Shown: one piece after another, positions 48,212-61,919 of the stretch
Numbering within the stretch: the first letter of the stretch is position 1
Layout: the number at the start of each line of letters is the position of its first letter
Assembly (NCBI GenBank): GCA_963855995.1
Contig: OY979718.1
Span: forward strand, 30,971,282 to 31,035,281
Source: Muricea muricata
Lineage: Eukaryota > Cnidaria > Anthozoa > Malacalcyonacea > Plexauridae
DNA length: 64,000 nucleotides
Direction of reading: 5' to 3'
Position numbers and translations under genes: made by a program
Notes under the pieces: generated by a model
Database searches by the model: none
What the model was told of the DNA's origin: nothing
What the model saw: the letters and a program-made list of their open reading frames with translations, nothing else

Positions 48212-49142
48212 TGTTTTAGGCACTTATTAGCATGCACCTACCCTTCCTAAAGCAAAGTGGTATTTCCCAGGAAAACGTGGAGCAAGTTCCCGCCTTTGAG
48301 TATATCAATCCATTTTATACCCTGCCGTTCTAGCATCGTGCAAAATTAGATATTGTCTTAGGATCGAAGGTCTCTGTACCGATTTGACCCCTGTGTATAC
48401 AGTCTTGAAGCATGCACAAATGTTAGTGATCTTTTGGAACAGCGCGATGCAGAAATCACGATTGGTCTTACCCTCTTCACCCAGGCAAAACAAATTCAAA
48501 TGAAGTTTCACGAAGATTTTTCAATCACCGTAGTATGTTATGGAGAAGAACACATCGCAATGAGCTACCTGTCTTTGCTCGGTAAGAAGTTTCGTTTTTA
48601 ACTATCGCCTTCAGAAAATATTTCAATCTATGGTTTAATGATATTTATTGCATTATCTTTTTTCAATGATTTTCAGTAACTTAAACTTTCCAGACACAAA
48701 GCAGTCAGGGGTCTAACTTTCCCTCAGAATCCAGCGCATCCTCGGTGTCCAGTTTCGAAGATCATTCGTCACAATTAGAGATTCGAGTCAGAAGATACCG
48801 AAAAAATTGATCAGTGCTTCAAATGAAGTAAGTAGTAATAGAAGGCTGATGAGAATATTAAGACTTTTTATAACTCACGCAGGTCGAGAATGCTTAAAAG
48901 GTGGTTTGTTTTTGCTGCTAATGACAATGATAAAAAACGTCCAAAATTGGCAGAAGATGATTTATCAACATTTAGTGAAGATACCTCTAAAAGAGACGGT
49001 AAGAATTTTTTATTAAGAATGAGCACTTTAGATATCGTTAGGACACAGATGCCTCTCTTCTATGGTTAGACAAATATCATAGTTGTTTCCTGCAAAATCC
49101 TAAATGTTTTTTGTTGTAAGTGTAAGATATGACACCTAAAAG
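48212..49142 (+). repeat. cassette copy 11 (pairs with copy 30)
   Basis: The D-B intron and start of B are deleted (ACACAGTGTTTTAGGCACTT). B 48212-48581, C 48694-48827, D 48883-48998. Confidence 0.86.
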
Positions 49143-50100
49143 TCCTCTCTGAGGCTCTGAACATGGGTTTAATTTGGGCGATTCTTCGCATGCAGCTAGC
49201 CTGCCTAAAGTGGCATTCCCCCGAACAACATAGTGCAATTTTCCTGTTTGGGAGGATATCAATATATTTTAAAACTTGCTGTTCTACCATTATGAAAAAT
49301 TAGTTATTGTCCTATGATCGAAGGTTCCTGTACCACCGTGTAAACAGTCTTGAAGCATGCACAAATGGTTAGTGACGTTTTGAACAGCAGCATGCCGAAA
49401 TCGCGTCTGATGCACACATCTTCATGCCAGCCAAAAAAAAACTCAAATAAAGTTTCACGAAGAATTTTAAAACACCGTGGTTTGTCTTGAAGGATTAGAC
49501 ATCGCAGCGAACTACCTGTCTCTGCTGGGTAAGAAGTTTCGTTTATATGTATCGGATTTAGGAAATATTTCTGTTCATGGGCTAGTTATATTTATTACAC
49601 TAACGGTTTTTAATGATTTTCAGCAACTTAACCTTAGCAGATACAAAACAGTCAGGAGTCCATTTTTTTCTCGGAATCCTGGACGTCCTCAGGGTCCAGT
49701 TCAAAAGATCATTCGTCACCATCAGAGATTTGAGTGAGAATATACAGAAAAATTGTGAAGTGCTTCAAACGTAGAAAGTAGCAATAACATGTTGACGATA
49801 ATATTAAGACCTTTCATACATCAGACAGGTCGAGAATGCTTAAAATATTCTTTGTTTGTGCCCCAAATCACAATGATAAAAAATATCCGTCTTTGTAGAT
49901 GGAGATTTATAAACATTTAGTGAGAATACCTCTATAAGAGAAGGTAAGAATTTATTACTATGAATGTGAGCTTTAGATTCTGTCGTGACTTTGAAGCCTC
50001 TCTTCTATGGTGAGTCAAATAACATAGTTGTTTCTGGCAAAATGCTCTAATTTTTTGTGGTATAAATGTAGACAATGACACCTAAAGTATGATAGCACAC
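49143..50100 (+). repeat. cassette copy 12 (pairs with copy 24)
   Basis: B 49143-49528 with losses near 49205 and 49333, C 49641-49773 with donor changed to GAAAG, D 49829-49943. It shares TGTAAACAGTCTTG and other changes with copy 24. Confidence 0.87.
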
Positions 50101-50683
50101 TCCTATCTGAAGATCTGAACATGGACGTAACTTGGGCGCTTCTCCACTGAAGCTAGCCTGCCTAATACAAAGTGGAATTTCCCCGGAACACATGCAAAAA
50201 GTTTCTGTCTTAGGAAGGGATCAATCCATCTTAAACCTTGCAATTCTAAGAGCCTGTAAAATTGGATATGATACAATTTTATCATTAAGTTTCCTAAATT
50301 ATTTTCAAACAACGTGGTTTGTCTTGAAGGATTCCACATGGCACTGAACTACCTGTCTTTTCTGGGTAAGAACCTTTGTTTTTTTTGTATTGGCTTTAAT
50401 AAATATTTCAGTCTATGGTCTAGTGATATTTATTACACTATTTGTTTTTAATGATTTTTAGTAACTTAACCATCGCAGATACAAAACTGTTTGGAGTCAT
50501 ATTTATCCCCGGAATTTAGCGCGTCCTCAGTGTCCAGTTCCAAAGATCATTCGTCACCATCAGAGATTCAGGTCAGAAGTTACAGACAAAAATTGAGATG
50601 GACTTCATTTGAAGTAAGTAGCAATAACAGGTTTACGAAAATATTAAGACTTTTCATATATCAAACAGGTCGAGAATGCTTAA
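50101..50683 (+). repeat. cassette copy 13 (B internally deleted; pairs with copy 25)
   Basis: B 50101-50365 lacks about 130 bp of its centre (from CPMIEG to AKQIQ). C 50479-50613. D is cut after GTCGAGAATGCTTAA and fused to exon B of copy 14. Confidence 0.86.
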
Positions 50684-51585
50684 ACATGGATGTTACTCGG
50701 GCTTTTCCGCGCATGCAGCAAGCCTGGCTAATGCAAATTGTCATTTCCCCGGACAACATGCAGATAGTGTCCGGCTTAGGAGTTTATCAATCCATCTTAA
50801 ACCCCGCAGTTCTGAAAATCTCCAAAATTGGATATTGTACCATGATCGAAGTTTCCTGTACCGATTTTTCGGCTGTGTATACAGTCTTGAAGCTGGCGCA
50901 AATGGTTAGTGATGTTTTAGAACAGTATGATGTTGTAATCACGATTTATATTGTCATCTTTAACCAAGGAAAAAAAATCAAATGAAATTTCCCCAAGAAT
51001 TTTTAAACACTTTGATTCGTCATGGAGGATGACACTTCACCCTGAAATACGTTTCTTTGCTGGGCAAGAAGTTTCGTTTTTATCTATCAGCTTTAGGAAA
51101 TATTTCAGTGTATGTTTTAATGATATTTATTACATTATTTGTTTTTAATGATTTTCAGTAACTTAATCTTTCCAGATAGAAAGCAGTCAAGAGTCCAATT
51201 TGTTTTCGGAATGCAGTTCGTCCTCGGCTTCCAGTTCGTCCTCGGCTTCCAGTTCCCAAGACCATTGTGCTTCAAATGAAGTAAGTAGTAATAACAGGTT
51301 GACGATAATATTAAGACCTTTCATACATCGTACAGGTCAAGAATGCTTAAGACATGCTTTGTTTGGGCTGAAAATCACAATCGTCACAAACATCCAAAAT
51401 TGGCAGAAGAATACTTATAAACATTAAGTGAAAATACCTCTAAAAGAGAAGGCAGGAATTTATTATCATGAATGTCCGCTTTAGATGTTGGGATTACGCG
51501 GAAGCCTCCCTTCTATGGCGAGACAAATGACACAATTTTTTGTCGTTTGAATGTACAAAATTACACCTAATAGATAACAGCACAG
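50684..51585 (+). repeat. cassette copy 14 (pairs with copy 26)
   Basis: B 50684-51063 with donor GGGCAAG, C 51176-51280 shortened but with a duplicated Ser-codon run (TCGTCCTCGGCTTCCAGT twice), D 51336-51451. A frame of 164 codons (50491-50985) runs from C of copy 13 through the spacer into this B. Confidence 0.87.
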
Positions 51586-52560
51586 TCTTCTCTTAAGTTC
51601 TGATCATAGATTTAATTTGGGCACTTATTTGAATGCAGGTACACTGCCTAACTCCAAGTACGTGGCACTTCCCTGGACAACATTGTGAAAGTGTCCGGCC
51701 TGGGAGGATATCAATCTATTTTAGACCCTGCTGTTCCACAATTGGAAAAAATTTGCTATTGTCCTTTGATCGAATGTTCTTGCACAGATTTTGACCCACT
51801 TTGTATACAGCTTTGAGGCATGCACAAAGCGTTAGTGAAGTTTTGAACAGCGCGATGCCGAAATCACGCATGTTGTAGCCGCCTTCATGCAAGCCAAAAC
51901 AAACTCCAACGAAGTTTTACGATGAATTTTCAAAAACCGTGCTTTGTCTTGAAGGATCGCACATCGCAGTGAACTACCTGTCTTTGCTGGGTAAGAACCT
52001 TTGTTTTTTTGTATTGGCTCTAATAAATATTTCAGTCTATGGTCTAGTGATATTTATTACACTATTTGTTTTTAATGATTTTTAGTAACTTAACCATCGC
52101 AGATACAAAGCTGTTTGGAGTCATATTTATCCTCGGAATTTAGCGCGTCCTTGGTGTCCAGTTCCAAAGATCATTCGTCACCATCAGAGATTCAGGTCAG
52201 AAGTTACAGACAAAAATTGTGAAGTGTTTCAAATATAGTAAGTAGTAATAACAGGTTGAGAAACTTAGTAAGACCTTTCATACATCATACAGGTCAGGAA
52301 GGTAAGACACTTTGTTCGGGCTAGAAATCTTAATGACCACAAGCATTCGTCATTTCAGAAGGAGATTTATAAACATTCAGGGAAAATACCTCTATAAGAT
52401 AAGGTAAGAATTTATTATTTTGAATGTGCGCTTTAGATGCTGTGATAACTTGGAAGCCTCTCGTGTATGGTAAGACAAATAACACAGTTGTTTTGGGAAA
52501 AATTCTCAAATTTTCTGTGGTATAATTGTAGAGAATGACACCTAAAGCATGATAGCACAG
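51586..52560 (+). repeat. cassette copy 15
   Basis: B 51586-51990 with several shifts, C 52103-52237 (close to C of copy 13), D 52293-52403 with internal loss. Confidence 0.86.
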
Positions 52561-53346
52561 TCCTATCTGAAGATCTGAACATGGACGTAACTTGGGCGCT
52601 TCTCCCCATGAAGCTAGCATGCCTAATACAAAGTGGCATATCCACGGAAAACATGCAGAAAGTTTCCGGCTTTGGAAGAAATCAATCTATTTTAAACCGT
52701 GCAGTTCTAAGAGTTTGTAAATTTGGATATTGTCCAATTTTATCATTAAGTTTCATTAAGTATTGTCAAGACAGTAAGTCTTGAAGGATTTCATATCGTA
52801 CTGAACTACCTGCCTTTGCTGGGCAAGAAGCTTTGTTTTTTTTGTATCGGCTTCAGTAAACATTTCAGTCTATAGTCTAGTGATATTTATTACCCTATTT
52901 GTTTTTATGATTTTCAGTAACTTAAGGTTTTCAGATGCAAAGCAGCAAGGAGCCAGTTTGACCTCGGAAGGCTGTTCGTCCTCGGATTCCAGTTCCGATG
53001 ATCACTCGTTACCATGGGAGATTGGAGTGAGAAGATACACAGAAAAATTGCGAAGTGCTTCAAACGTAGTAAGTGGTAATAACCAGTTGAGTATAATATT
53101 AATACCTCTCATGCATCGCAAAGGTCAAGAATGCTTAAGACGTGCTTTGATTAGGCCCGCAAATCACAATGATAACAAACGTCCGAAATTGGCAGAAATA
53201 GATTCCTCAACATATATTGAAAATACCCCTATATATTACTAACAATGTGCACTTTGGATGCTGTGATGAGACGAAAGCCTCTCTTCTATGGCAAGAGATA
53301 TTTTTGTATAAATTTACTAAATGACACGTAAAAGATGACAGCCACG
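52561..53346 (+). repeat. cassette copy 16 (B internally deleted)
   Basis: B 52561-52822 carries the same type of central deletion as copies 13 and 25. C 52935-53068, D about 53124-53235 without donor. Confidence 0.86.
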
Positions 53347-54306
53347 TCCTCACTGAAGCACTGAACATAGATGTAATTTGTGCACCTCTTCGCATGCAGC
53401 TAGCCAGTGTAATGCAAAGTGGGATTTCCCCAGACAACATGCAGAAAGTTTTCGGCTTAGGAGTATATCAATCTACCTTAAACCCTGCTGTTCTACAAAT
53501 CTGCAAAGTTGGATATCGTCCCATGATCGAAGGTTCCTGTACCGATTTTACCGCTGTGTATTCAGTCTTAAAGCTTGCACAAATGATGTTTTGGTTTAGT
53601 GATGTTTTGGAAAAGTATGATGTTGTAATCACGTTTGATATTGCCATCTTTTTGTAAGAAAAACAAATTCAAATGAATTTTCTCCAAGAATTTAATTCAA
53701 CACCATGATTCGTCATGGAGGGTTATACATCGCCCTGGAATACCTTTCTTTCCTGGGTAAGAAGTTTCGTTTTTATCCATCCCATCGGATTTAGGAAATA
53801 TTTCGATTGATGTTTTAATGATATTTATTAAACTATCTGTTTTTAATGATTTTCCGTAACTTAATCCAATTTTTCCTCGGAATCCAGTTTGTCCTCGGAG
53901 TCCAATTCCGAAGATCATCCTATACCCATCAGAGACACGTGTGAGACGATACAGAAAAAAATTTTAAAGAGCTTCAAATGTAGTAAGTAGTAATAACAGG
54001 TTGACGATAATTTTGAGACCTTTCGTACATTATATAGGTAGAGAATGCTTAAGATGTACTTTGTTTGGGCTGCAAGTCACAATGACTACAAACGTTCGAA
54101 ATTGACAGAAAAAGATTCAATATTTAGTCAAAATACACCTATAAGAGAAGGTAGGAATTTGTTATTAAGAATGTGTACTTTAAATGCTGTGATGACACGA
54201 AAGCCTCTCTTCTATGGTTAGGCAATTAACATAGTTTTTTTTGGAAAAATGCTGAAATTTTTTGTGCAATAAATGTAAAAAAGACACCTAAAACATGACA
54301 GCACAG
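53347..54306 (+). repeat. cassette copy 17
   Basis: B 53347-53756 has a short in-frame-looking duplication (GATGTTTTGGTTTAGTGATG). C about 53866-53982 lost its acceptor region. D 54038-54150. Confidence 0.86.
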
Positions 54307-55107
54307 CTCTCTTTGAAACTCTGTACATGGATTTAATTTGGGCGCGTCCTTGCATGCAGCTACCCTTCCTAATGCAAAGTGCTATTTCCCCGGACAATAT
54401 CCAGCAAGTAATCACGTTTGGTATAGCCATCTTTATGCTAGGAAAAAAATTCAAATGAAGTTTTCCGAAGAATTTTTAAACACCGTGGTTTGTCTATGAG
54501 CATTCCACATCGCACTGAACTACCAGTCGTTGCTGGGTAAGAAGTTTCGTTTTTTATCGCTTTTAAGACATATTTCAGTCTATGCTCTAGTGATATATGT
54601 TACACTATGTGTTTTTAATTATTTCCAGTAACCTAACCTTTCCAGATACAAAGAAATCAGGTGTCCAGTTTCTCCTCGGAATCCAAGGTGTCCTCGGGGT
54701 CCAGCTGCGAGGATCATTCGTCACCATCAGTGATTCGAGTGAGAAGATACAGAAAAAAATTGAGAAGCGCTTCAACTGAGGTAAGTAGTAATTAGAGGTT
54801 GATGATAATATTAAGACTTTTCATACACCACACAGGTCGAGAATGCTTAAGACGTGCCTTGTTTGGGCTGCAAATCAGAATCATCACAAACATCCGAAAT
54901 TGGCGGAGGCAGATTTATGAACATTTAGTTAAAATATCTCTAAAAGAAAAGGTAAGAATTTATTATTATGAATGTGCGCTTTAGATGCTGCGATTACGTG
55001 AAAGCCTCTCTTCTATGGTCAGACATATGACACAGTTTTTTTCGGCAAAATGCTTAAATTTTTGTCGTATAAATGTAGAAAATGACATGTACAAGATAAC
55101 AGCACAG
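54307..55107 (+). repeat. cassette copy 18 (B internally deleted)
   Basis: B 54307-54536 lacks the central third (CAGCAA joins GTAATCACG). C 54646-54780, D 54836-54951 with an open frame to AAAG|GTAAG. Confidence 0.86.
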
Positions 55108-56098
55108 TCCTCTCTGAAGCTTTGAGCGTGGATTTAATTCAGGTACTTATTTGGATGCAGCTACCCTGCCTAACTAAAGTGGAATTTCCCCGGACAGCAT
55201 TGTGCAAGCGTCCAGCCAGGGCGGATATCAATCTCATAAACTCTGCATTTCTACCATTGTGCATAATTGGATATTCTCCTATGATTGAAGGTTCTTGTCC
55301 GCTGCACCGATTTGACCACTATATATATACAGTCTTAAAGCATTCACATATGGTTAGTGACGTTTTGGAACAACACTATTTAGTAGTCACGTCTGATGCT
55401 GCGATCTTCATCCTAGCCAAAACAAACTCAAATCAAGTTTCACGAAGATTTTTCAAGCACCGTGCTTTGTTTTGGAGGATAACGCATCACAGTGAGCTAC
55501 CTGTCTTTGCTGGGTAAGAAGTTTCATTTTTATCCATTAGCTTTAGGAAATATTTCAGTATATGGCTTAATGATATTTGTTAAATTATCTTTTTTCAATG
55601 ATTTTCAGTAACTTAAACATTCCAGATACAAAGCAGTCAGGACTCCAGCTTGTCTTTGAAATCCAGCGTGTCCTCAGTGTCCAGTTTCGAATATCGTTCT
55701 TAACCATTGGAGATTCGAGTGAGAAGATATAGAAAAAAATTGAGCAATGCTTCAATTGAAGTAAGTAGTAATTTTATAACAGGTTGACCATAATGTTAAG
55801 ACTTTTCATACATCACACAGGTGGAGAATCCTTAAAAGGTGTTTTGTTTGGGCTGCATTTAACAATGATCACGTGCACAAACGTCCAAAATTGGCAGAGG
55901 AAGAGTTATCAACATTTAGTGAAAATACCTCTATAAGACAAGGTAAGAGTTTATTATTAAGAATGAGCACTTTAGATGCTGTGATGACGCGACAGCCTCT
56001 CTTCTATGGTTAGACAAATAACATAGTTGTTTTCGGAAAAATCCTAAATGTTTTGTGGTATAAATGTAGAATATGACATCTAAAAGATGAGAGCAAAG
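55108..56098 (+). repeat. cassette copy 19
   Basis: B 55108-55513 reads open for 131 codons, but with two compensating shifts relative to the consensus. C 55626-55760, D 55821-55942. Confidence 0.86.
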
Positions 56099-56719
56099 TC
56101 GTCTCTGAAGCTGCGAACATGGATTTAATTTGAGCGCCTCTTCGCATGCACCTACCCTGTTTAATGAAATGTGGCATTTTCCAGGACAACATGGTGCAAG
56201 TTCCCGGCCTGGGAGGATATCAATCCATCTTAAAGCCTGCTGTTCTACCATTGTGAAAAATTTGTTATCGTTCAATGATCGAAGTTTTCCTGTGAATGCA
56301 GTTCTTCATCGGACTCCAGTTATGAAGATCATTCGTTACAAGCAGAGATTCGAGTGAGAATATACAGAAAAATTTGTGAAGTGCTTCAAATGTAGTAAGC
56401 AGCAATAACAGCTTGACGATAATATTAAGACCTTTCATACTTCAGACAGGTCGAGAATGCTTAAGATCTTCTCTGTTTGGGCCCCAAATCACAATGATCA
56501 CAAATATTCAAATTGGCAGAAGCAGATTCATCAACATTTAGTGAAAATACCCCTATACGAGAATGTAAGAATTTGATACTAATAATGTGCAGTTTGGATG
56601 CTGTAATGACACGGAAGCCTATGCCCTAAGGAGGCACAAATGAAATAGTTGCTTTCGGCATAATGCTCAAATTTTTTGTTCTAAATTTAAAAAATGACAC
56701 TTAAAAGATGATAGCACAG
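56099..56719 (+). repeat. cassette copy 20 (B fused to C)
   Basis: The second half of B, the B-C intron and the start of C are deleted. B 56099-56290 joins C at about 56293-56394. D 56450-56564. Confidence 0.85.
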
Positions 56720-57525
56720 TCGTCTCTGAAGCTCTAAACATGGATGTAATTTGGGCGCTTCTTATGCACCTAACCTTTATAATGCAAAGTGGCACTTCCT
56801 CGGACAACATGGAGCAAGTTCAGGCCGGGGAGGATATCAATCTATAGCCTGCCGTTCTACCATGGTGCAAAATTTGATATTGTCTTATGATTGAAGATTC
56901 CTGTACCGATTTGAGCACTGTGTATGCAGTCTTAAAGCATCCACAAATGCTTAGTGATGTTTTGGAACTGTATGATGCAGTGAACACATATTGCCATCAT
57001 CTTCCAAGGAAACCAAATTCAAGTAAAGTTTCCCGATGAACTTTCAAACACCGTGATTCGTTATGGAGAATTACACATCGTACTGAGCTACCTGTCTTTG
57101 CTGTGTAAGAAGTTCGTTTTTATCCATCAGCTTTAAGAAATATTTCAGTCTATGGTTTAATGATATTTATGACATTACCTGTCTTCAATGATTTTCAAGA
57201 ACTTAATCTTTCCTGATACAAAGCAGTAAGGAGTCCTCGGTGTCCAGTGTCGAAGATCATTCGTCACCATTAGGGATTCGAGCGAGAAGTACAGAAAAAA
57301 ATTGAGCAGTGCTTCAAATGAAGTATCTAGCAATAACAGGTTGACGTTAATATTAATACTTTTTATACATCACACAGGTCGAGGTAAGAATTTATTATTA
57401 AGAATGAGCACGTTAGGTGCTGTGATGACACGAAAGCCTCTCTACTTTTGTCAGACAAATAACATAGTTATTTTGTGCAAAATCTTAAATTTTTTGTGGT
57501 ATAAATGTAGAATATGACACCTAAA
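56720..57525 (+). repeat. cassette copy 21 (D deleted; pairs with copy 4)
   Basis: B 56720-57104, C about 57215-57322, D reduced to GTCGAG. It matches copies 4 and 6 in the shape of this deletion. Confidence 0.87.
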
Positions 57526-58505
57526 ATTCCTATCTTGATTTCTGGAAATAGATTCAAATTGGGGCTTCTTTGCATGCAGCTAGCCTGCTTAATGCAAAGT
57601 GGCATTTCCCCGGACAACATGCGGAAAACTTTGCCTTAGGAGGATATCAATCTATCTTAAACTCTGTAGTTCTACCAATCTGCAAAAGTGGATATTGTCC
57701 CATGATCGTAGGTTCATGTACCGATTTTACCACGTGCACTGTGTATACAGTCTTGAAGAATGCACAAATAGTTAGTGATATTTTGGAAATGCTGGACGCT
57801 GTAATCACGTTTGATGTAGCCTTCTGCTTCAACGCACAACAAATTTAAATGAAGTTTCCCGAAAAATTTGGAAACACCGTGGTAAGTCTTCGAGGAATCC
57901 ACATCGCCTTGAACTACATGCCTTTTGTGGGTAAGAAGTTTCTTTTTTATGTGTTGGCTTTAGGAAATACTTTGGTCTATGGTTTAATGATATTTTTTAT
58001 ATTATCTGTTTTTAATGATTTTCAATAACTTAACCTTCGAAGTTACAAAGCAGTTTGGAGTACAGTTCTTCCTCGGAATGCAGTTCGTCCTCGGATTCCA
58101 GTTATGAAGATCATTCGTTACCACCAGAGATTCGAGTGAGAAGATACAGAAAAAAATTGTGAAGGGCTACAAATATAGTAAGTAGTAATATCAGGTAAAC
58201 GATAATATTAACACCTTTCATACATCACACAGGTCGAGAATGCTTAAAACGTGCTTTGTTTTGGCTTCAAATCACAATGATCACAAACGCTCAAAATTGG
58301 CAGAAAGGGATTCACCAGCATTTGGTTAAAACACCCCTATAAGAGAAGGTAAGAATTTATTACTAATAATAAGCTTTCTGAATTCTGAGATGACACGAAA
58401 GCCTCTTTTCTATATTGCGACAAATGACATATTGTTTTCGTGAAATTGCTGTTATTTTTTTGTTGAATAAAGAAAGAGAATTATACCTAAAAGATGACAG
58501 CAGAG
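57526..58505 (+). repeat. cassette copy 22 (pairs with copy 5, lacks its MITE)
   Basis: B about 57526-57930 shares the ACCACGTGCACTG insertion with copy 5 but has an uninterrupted ACAACAAATTTAAATGAAG where copy 5 carries the MITE. C 58043-58177, D 58233-58348. Confidence 0.87.
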
Positions 58506-58707
58506 TTGTCTCTGAAGCTCTGAACATGGATTTAATAAAGGCACTTCTTTGCATGCAACTACCCTGGCTAATGTGAACTGTTCTTTTCCCGGACAACATG
58601 CAGTAAGTTCCCGGCCGGGCAAGATGTCGACCCATCTTAAACCCTGAAGTTCCACAAATCTGCAAAATTGGATATTGTCCTATGATCGAAGGTTACTGTA
58701 CCGATTA
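58506..58707 (+). repeat. cassette copy 23 (first half of B only)
   Basis: B starts at 58506 and stops at TACTGTACCGATTA, joining directly to D-B intron sequence (TTAAGAATGAGC). C and D are missing. Confidence 0.86.
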
Positions 58708-58849
58708 TTAAGAATGAGCATTTTAGATGCCATGATGACACGGATGTCTCTCTTCTATGGTTAGACAAATAACATTATTGTTTTCTGCAAAATCCTAAAT
58801 GTTTTGTGGTATAAGTGTAAGATATGACACCTAATAGATGGCAGAAAAG

Positions 58850-59819
58850 TCTTTTCTGATGCTCTGAACATGGACTTAATTTGGGCGATTCTTCGCATGC
58901 AGCTAGTCTGCCTAATGCAAAGTGGCATTTCCCCGAACAACATGGTGCAAGTTTCCGGTTTGGGAGGATATGAATCTATCTTAAACCCTGCTGTTCTACC
59001 ACTGTGAAAAATTAGTTATTGTCCTATGATCAAAGGTTCCTGTACCTCCGTGTAAACAGTCTTGAAGCATGCAAAAATTGTTAGTGACGTTTTGAACAGC
59101 ACCATGCAGAAATCGCGTCTGATGCAGACATCATCATCCCAACCAAAACAAACTCAAATGAAGTTTCACGAAGAATTTTCAAACACCGTGGTTTGTCTAG
59201 AAGGATTAGACATCGGAGTGAACTACCTGTTTCTGCTGGGTAAGAAGTTTCGTTTATATGTATCGCATTTAGGAAATATTTCTGTTCATGGTCTAGTTAT
59301 ATTTATTACACTAACGGTTTTGCATGATTTTCTTATCTTATAGTAACTTAACCTTAGCAGATACAAAGCAGTCAGGAGTCCAGTTTTTCCTCGCAATCCA
59401 GGGCGTCCTCAGGGTCCAGTTCAAAAGATCATTCATCACCATCAGAGATTTGAGTGAGAGTATACAGAAAAATTGTGAAGTGCGTCAAATGTAGGAAGTA
59501 GCAATAACATGTTGACGATAAGATTGAGACCTTTCATACATCAGACAAGTCGAGAATGCTTAAAATAATCTTTGTTTGGGCCCCAAATCACAATGATCAC
59601 AAATATATGCATATTGGATGGAGATTTATAAACTTTTCGTGAGAATACCTCTATAAGAGAAGGTAAGAATTTATTACTATGAATGTGAGCTTTAGATTCT
59701 GTGATGATTGTGTAGCCTCTCTTCTATGGTGAGTCAAATAACATAGTTGTTTTCGGCGAAATGCTCAAATTTTTTGTGGTATAAATGTAGAGAATGACAC
59801 CTAAAGCATGATAGCACAG
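58850..59819 (+). repeat. cassette copy 24 (pairs with copy 12)
   Basis: B 58850-59239, C 59361-59493 with donor changed to GGAAG, D 59549-59662. Confidence 0.87.
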
Positions 59820-60466
59820 TCCTATCTGAAGATTTGAACATGGACGTAACTTGGGCACTTCCCCACTGAAGCTATATAGCCTGCCTAATACAAAGTGGAA
59901 TTTCTCTGGAACACATGCAGGAAGTTTCTGGCTTAGGAAGGAATCAATCCATCTTAAACCTTGCAGTTCTAAAAGTCTGTAAAATTGGATATGGTACAAT
60001 TTTATCATTAAGTTTTCCGAATTATTTTCAAACAATGTGGCTTGTCTTGAAGGATTCCACATGGCACTGAATTACCTGTCTTCGTGGGGTAGGAAGCTTT
60101 GTTTTTTGTATTGGCTTTGATAAATATTTCAGTCAATAGTCAAGTGATATTTATTACACTATCTGTTTTTAATGATTTTCAGTAACTTAACCATTGCAGA
60201 TACAAATCTGTTTAGAGTCATATTTATCCTCGGAATGCAGCGCGTTCTCGGTGTCCAGTTTCAAAGATCATTCGTCACCATCAGAGATTCGGGACAGAAG
60301 TTACAGAAAAAAATTGAGACGGACTTCAATTGAAGTAGAAATAACAGGTTGACGAAAATATTAAGACTTTTCATATATCAAACAGGTCGAGAATGCTTAA
60401 AAGTGCTTTGTTTGAGCTGCAAATCACATAGAAATAGAAAATTACTACTAGAAAATGAGAGCACAG
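59820..60466 (+). repeat. cassette copy 25 (pairs with copy 13)
   Basis: B 59820-60088 with the central deletion of copy 13, C 60200-60334, D from 60386 cut short near 60430. Confidence 0.86.
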
Positions 60467-61208
60467 TCCGCTCTGAAGATCTGAACATATATGTTACTTG
60501 GGCTTTTCCGCGCATGCAGCAAGCCTGGCTAATGCAAATTGTCATTTCAACGGACAACATGCAGATAGTTTCCGGCTTAGGGGTATATCAATCCATCTTA
60601 AACCCTGCAACTCTGAAAATCTCCAAAATTGGATATTGTACCATGTTGGAAGTTCCCTGTACCGAATTTTCGGCTGTGTATAAAGTCTTGAAGCTGGCGC
60701 AATGGTTAGTGATGTTTTAGAACAGTATGATGTTGTAATCACGTTTGATATTGTCATCTTCTTTCAAGGAAAAAAAATCAAATGAAGTTTCCCCAAGAAT
60801 TTTTAAATACCTTGATTCGTCATGGAGGATGACACATCACCCTGAAATACGTTTCTTTGCTGGGCAAGAAGTTTCGTTTTTATCTATCAGCTTTAGGAAA
60901 TATTTCAGTGTATGATTTAATGATGTTTATTACATTAATTGTTTTTAATGATTTTCAGTCACTTAATCTTTCCAGATAGAAAGCAGTCAAGCGTCCAATT
61001 TGTTTTCGGATTGCGGTTCGTCCTCGGTTTCCAGTCCCCAAGAACATTCGGTTCCTATCAGAGATTCGAGTGAGAAGATACCGAAAAAAATTGTGCCTCA
61101 AATGACGTAAGTAGTAATAACAGGTTGACGATAATATTAAGACCTTTCATACATCTTACAAGTCAAGAATGCTTAAGACATGCTTTGTTTGGGCTGAAAA
61201 TCACAATA
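60467..61208 (+). repeat. cassette copy 26 (pairs with copy 14)
   Basis: B 60467-60863 with the same CGCGCATGCAGCAAGCCTGG change and GGGCAAG donor as copy 14. C 60976-61106. D from 61172 is cut near 61208. Confidence 0.87.
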
Positions 61209-61919
61209 ATAACGTTTGATGTAGCTTTCTGCTTCCAAGCAAAGCAAATTCAAATTTAAGTGATCCAAAGGATTTTAAAACACCGTGGTTTGTCTTGGAG
61301 GATTCCACATCGCACTGAACTAGCTACCTGTTATTCTGGGCAAGAAGTTTTTGTTTTATGTATTGGCTTTAGGAAATATTTCTGTCCATGATTTAACGAT
61401 ATTTATTACTGTCTGTTTATCTTTTTTTTAACGATTTTCAGAGACTTAACATTTCCAAATACATAGCGGTCAGGAGTCAAGTTCGTCTTCGGATTCATCG
61501 CTTCATCGGTGTCCAGTTTCAAAGATCATTCGTCACCATCAGAGATTCGAGTGAGAGGATACAAAAAGATATTCAGAAGTACTTCAACTGAAAGAGGTAG
61601 TAATAGCAGGTTGACGATAATCTTAAAACTTTCATAAATCACACAGGTCAAGGATGTTTAAGACATGCTTTGTTCGGGCTGCAAATCACAATCATCACAA
61701 AAATACGAAATTAGGAGAAGCAGATTTATAAACATTTAATGAAAATACCTCTAAAAGAAAACGTAAGAATTTATTATTATGAATGTCCGCTTTAGATGCT
61801 GTGATTACGCGGAAGGGTCTCTTCTATGGTTAGACAAATGACACAGTATCTTTCGGCAAAGTGCTTAAATTTTTTGTCGTATAAGTGTAGAAAATGACAC
61901 CTAAAAAATAACAGCACAG
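61209..61919 (+). repeat. cassette copy 27 (second half of B only)
   Basis: D of copy 26 joins the middle of a B exon (AACGTTTGATGTAGC), which runs to about 61338. C about 61459-61597, D 61647-61762. Confidence 0.85.
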
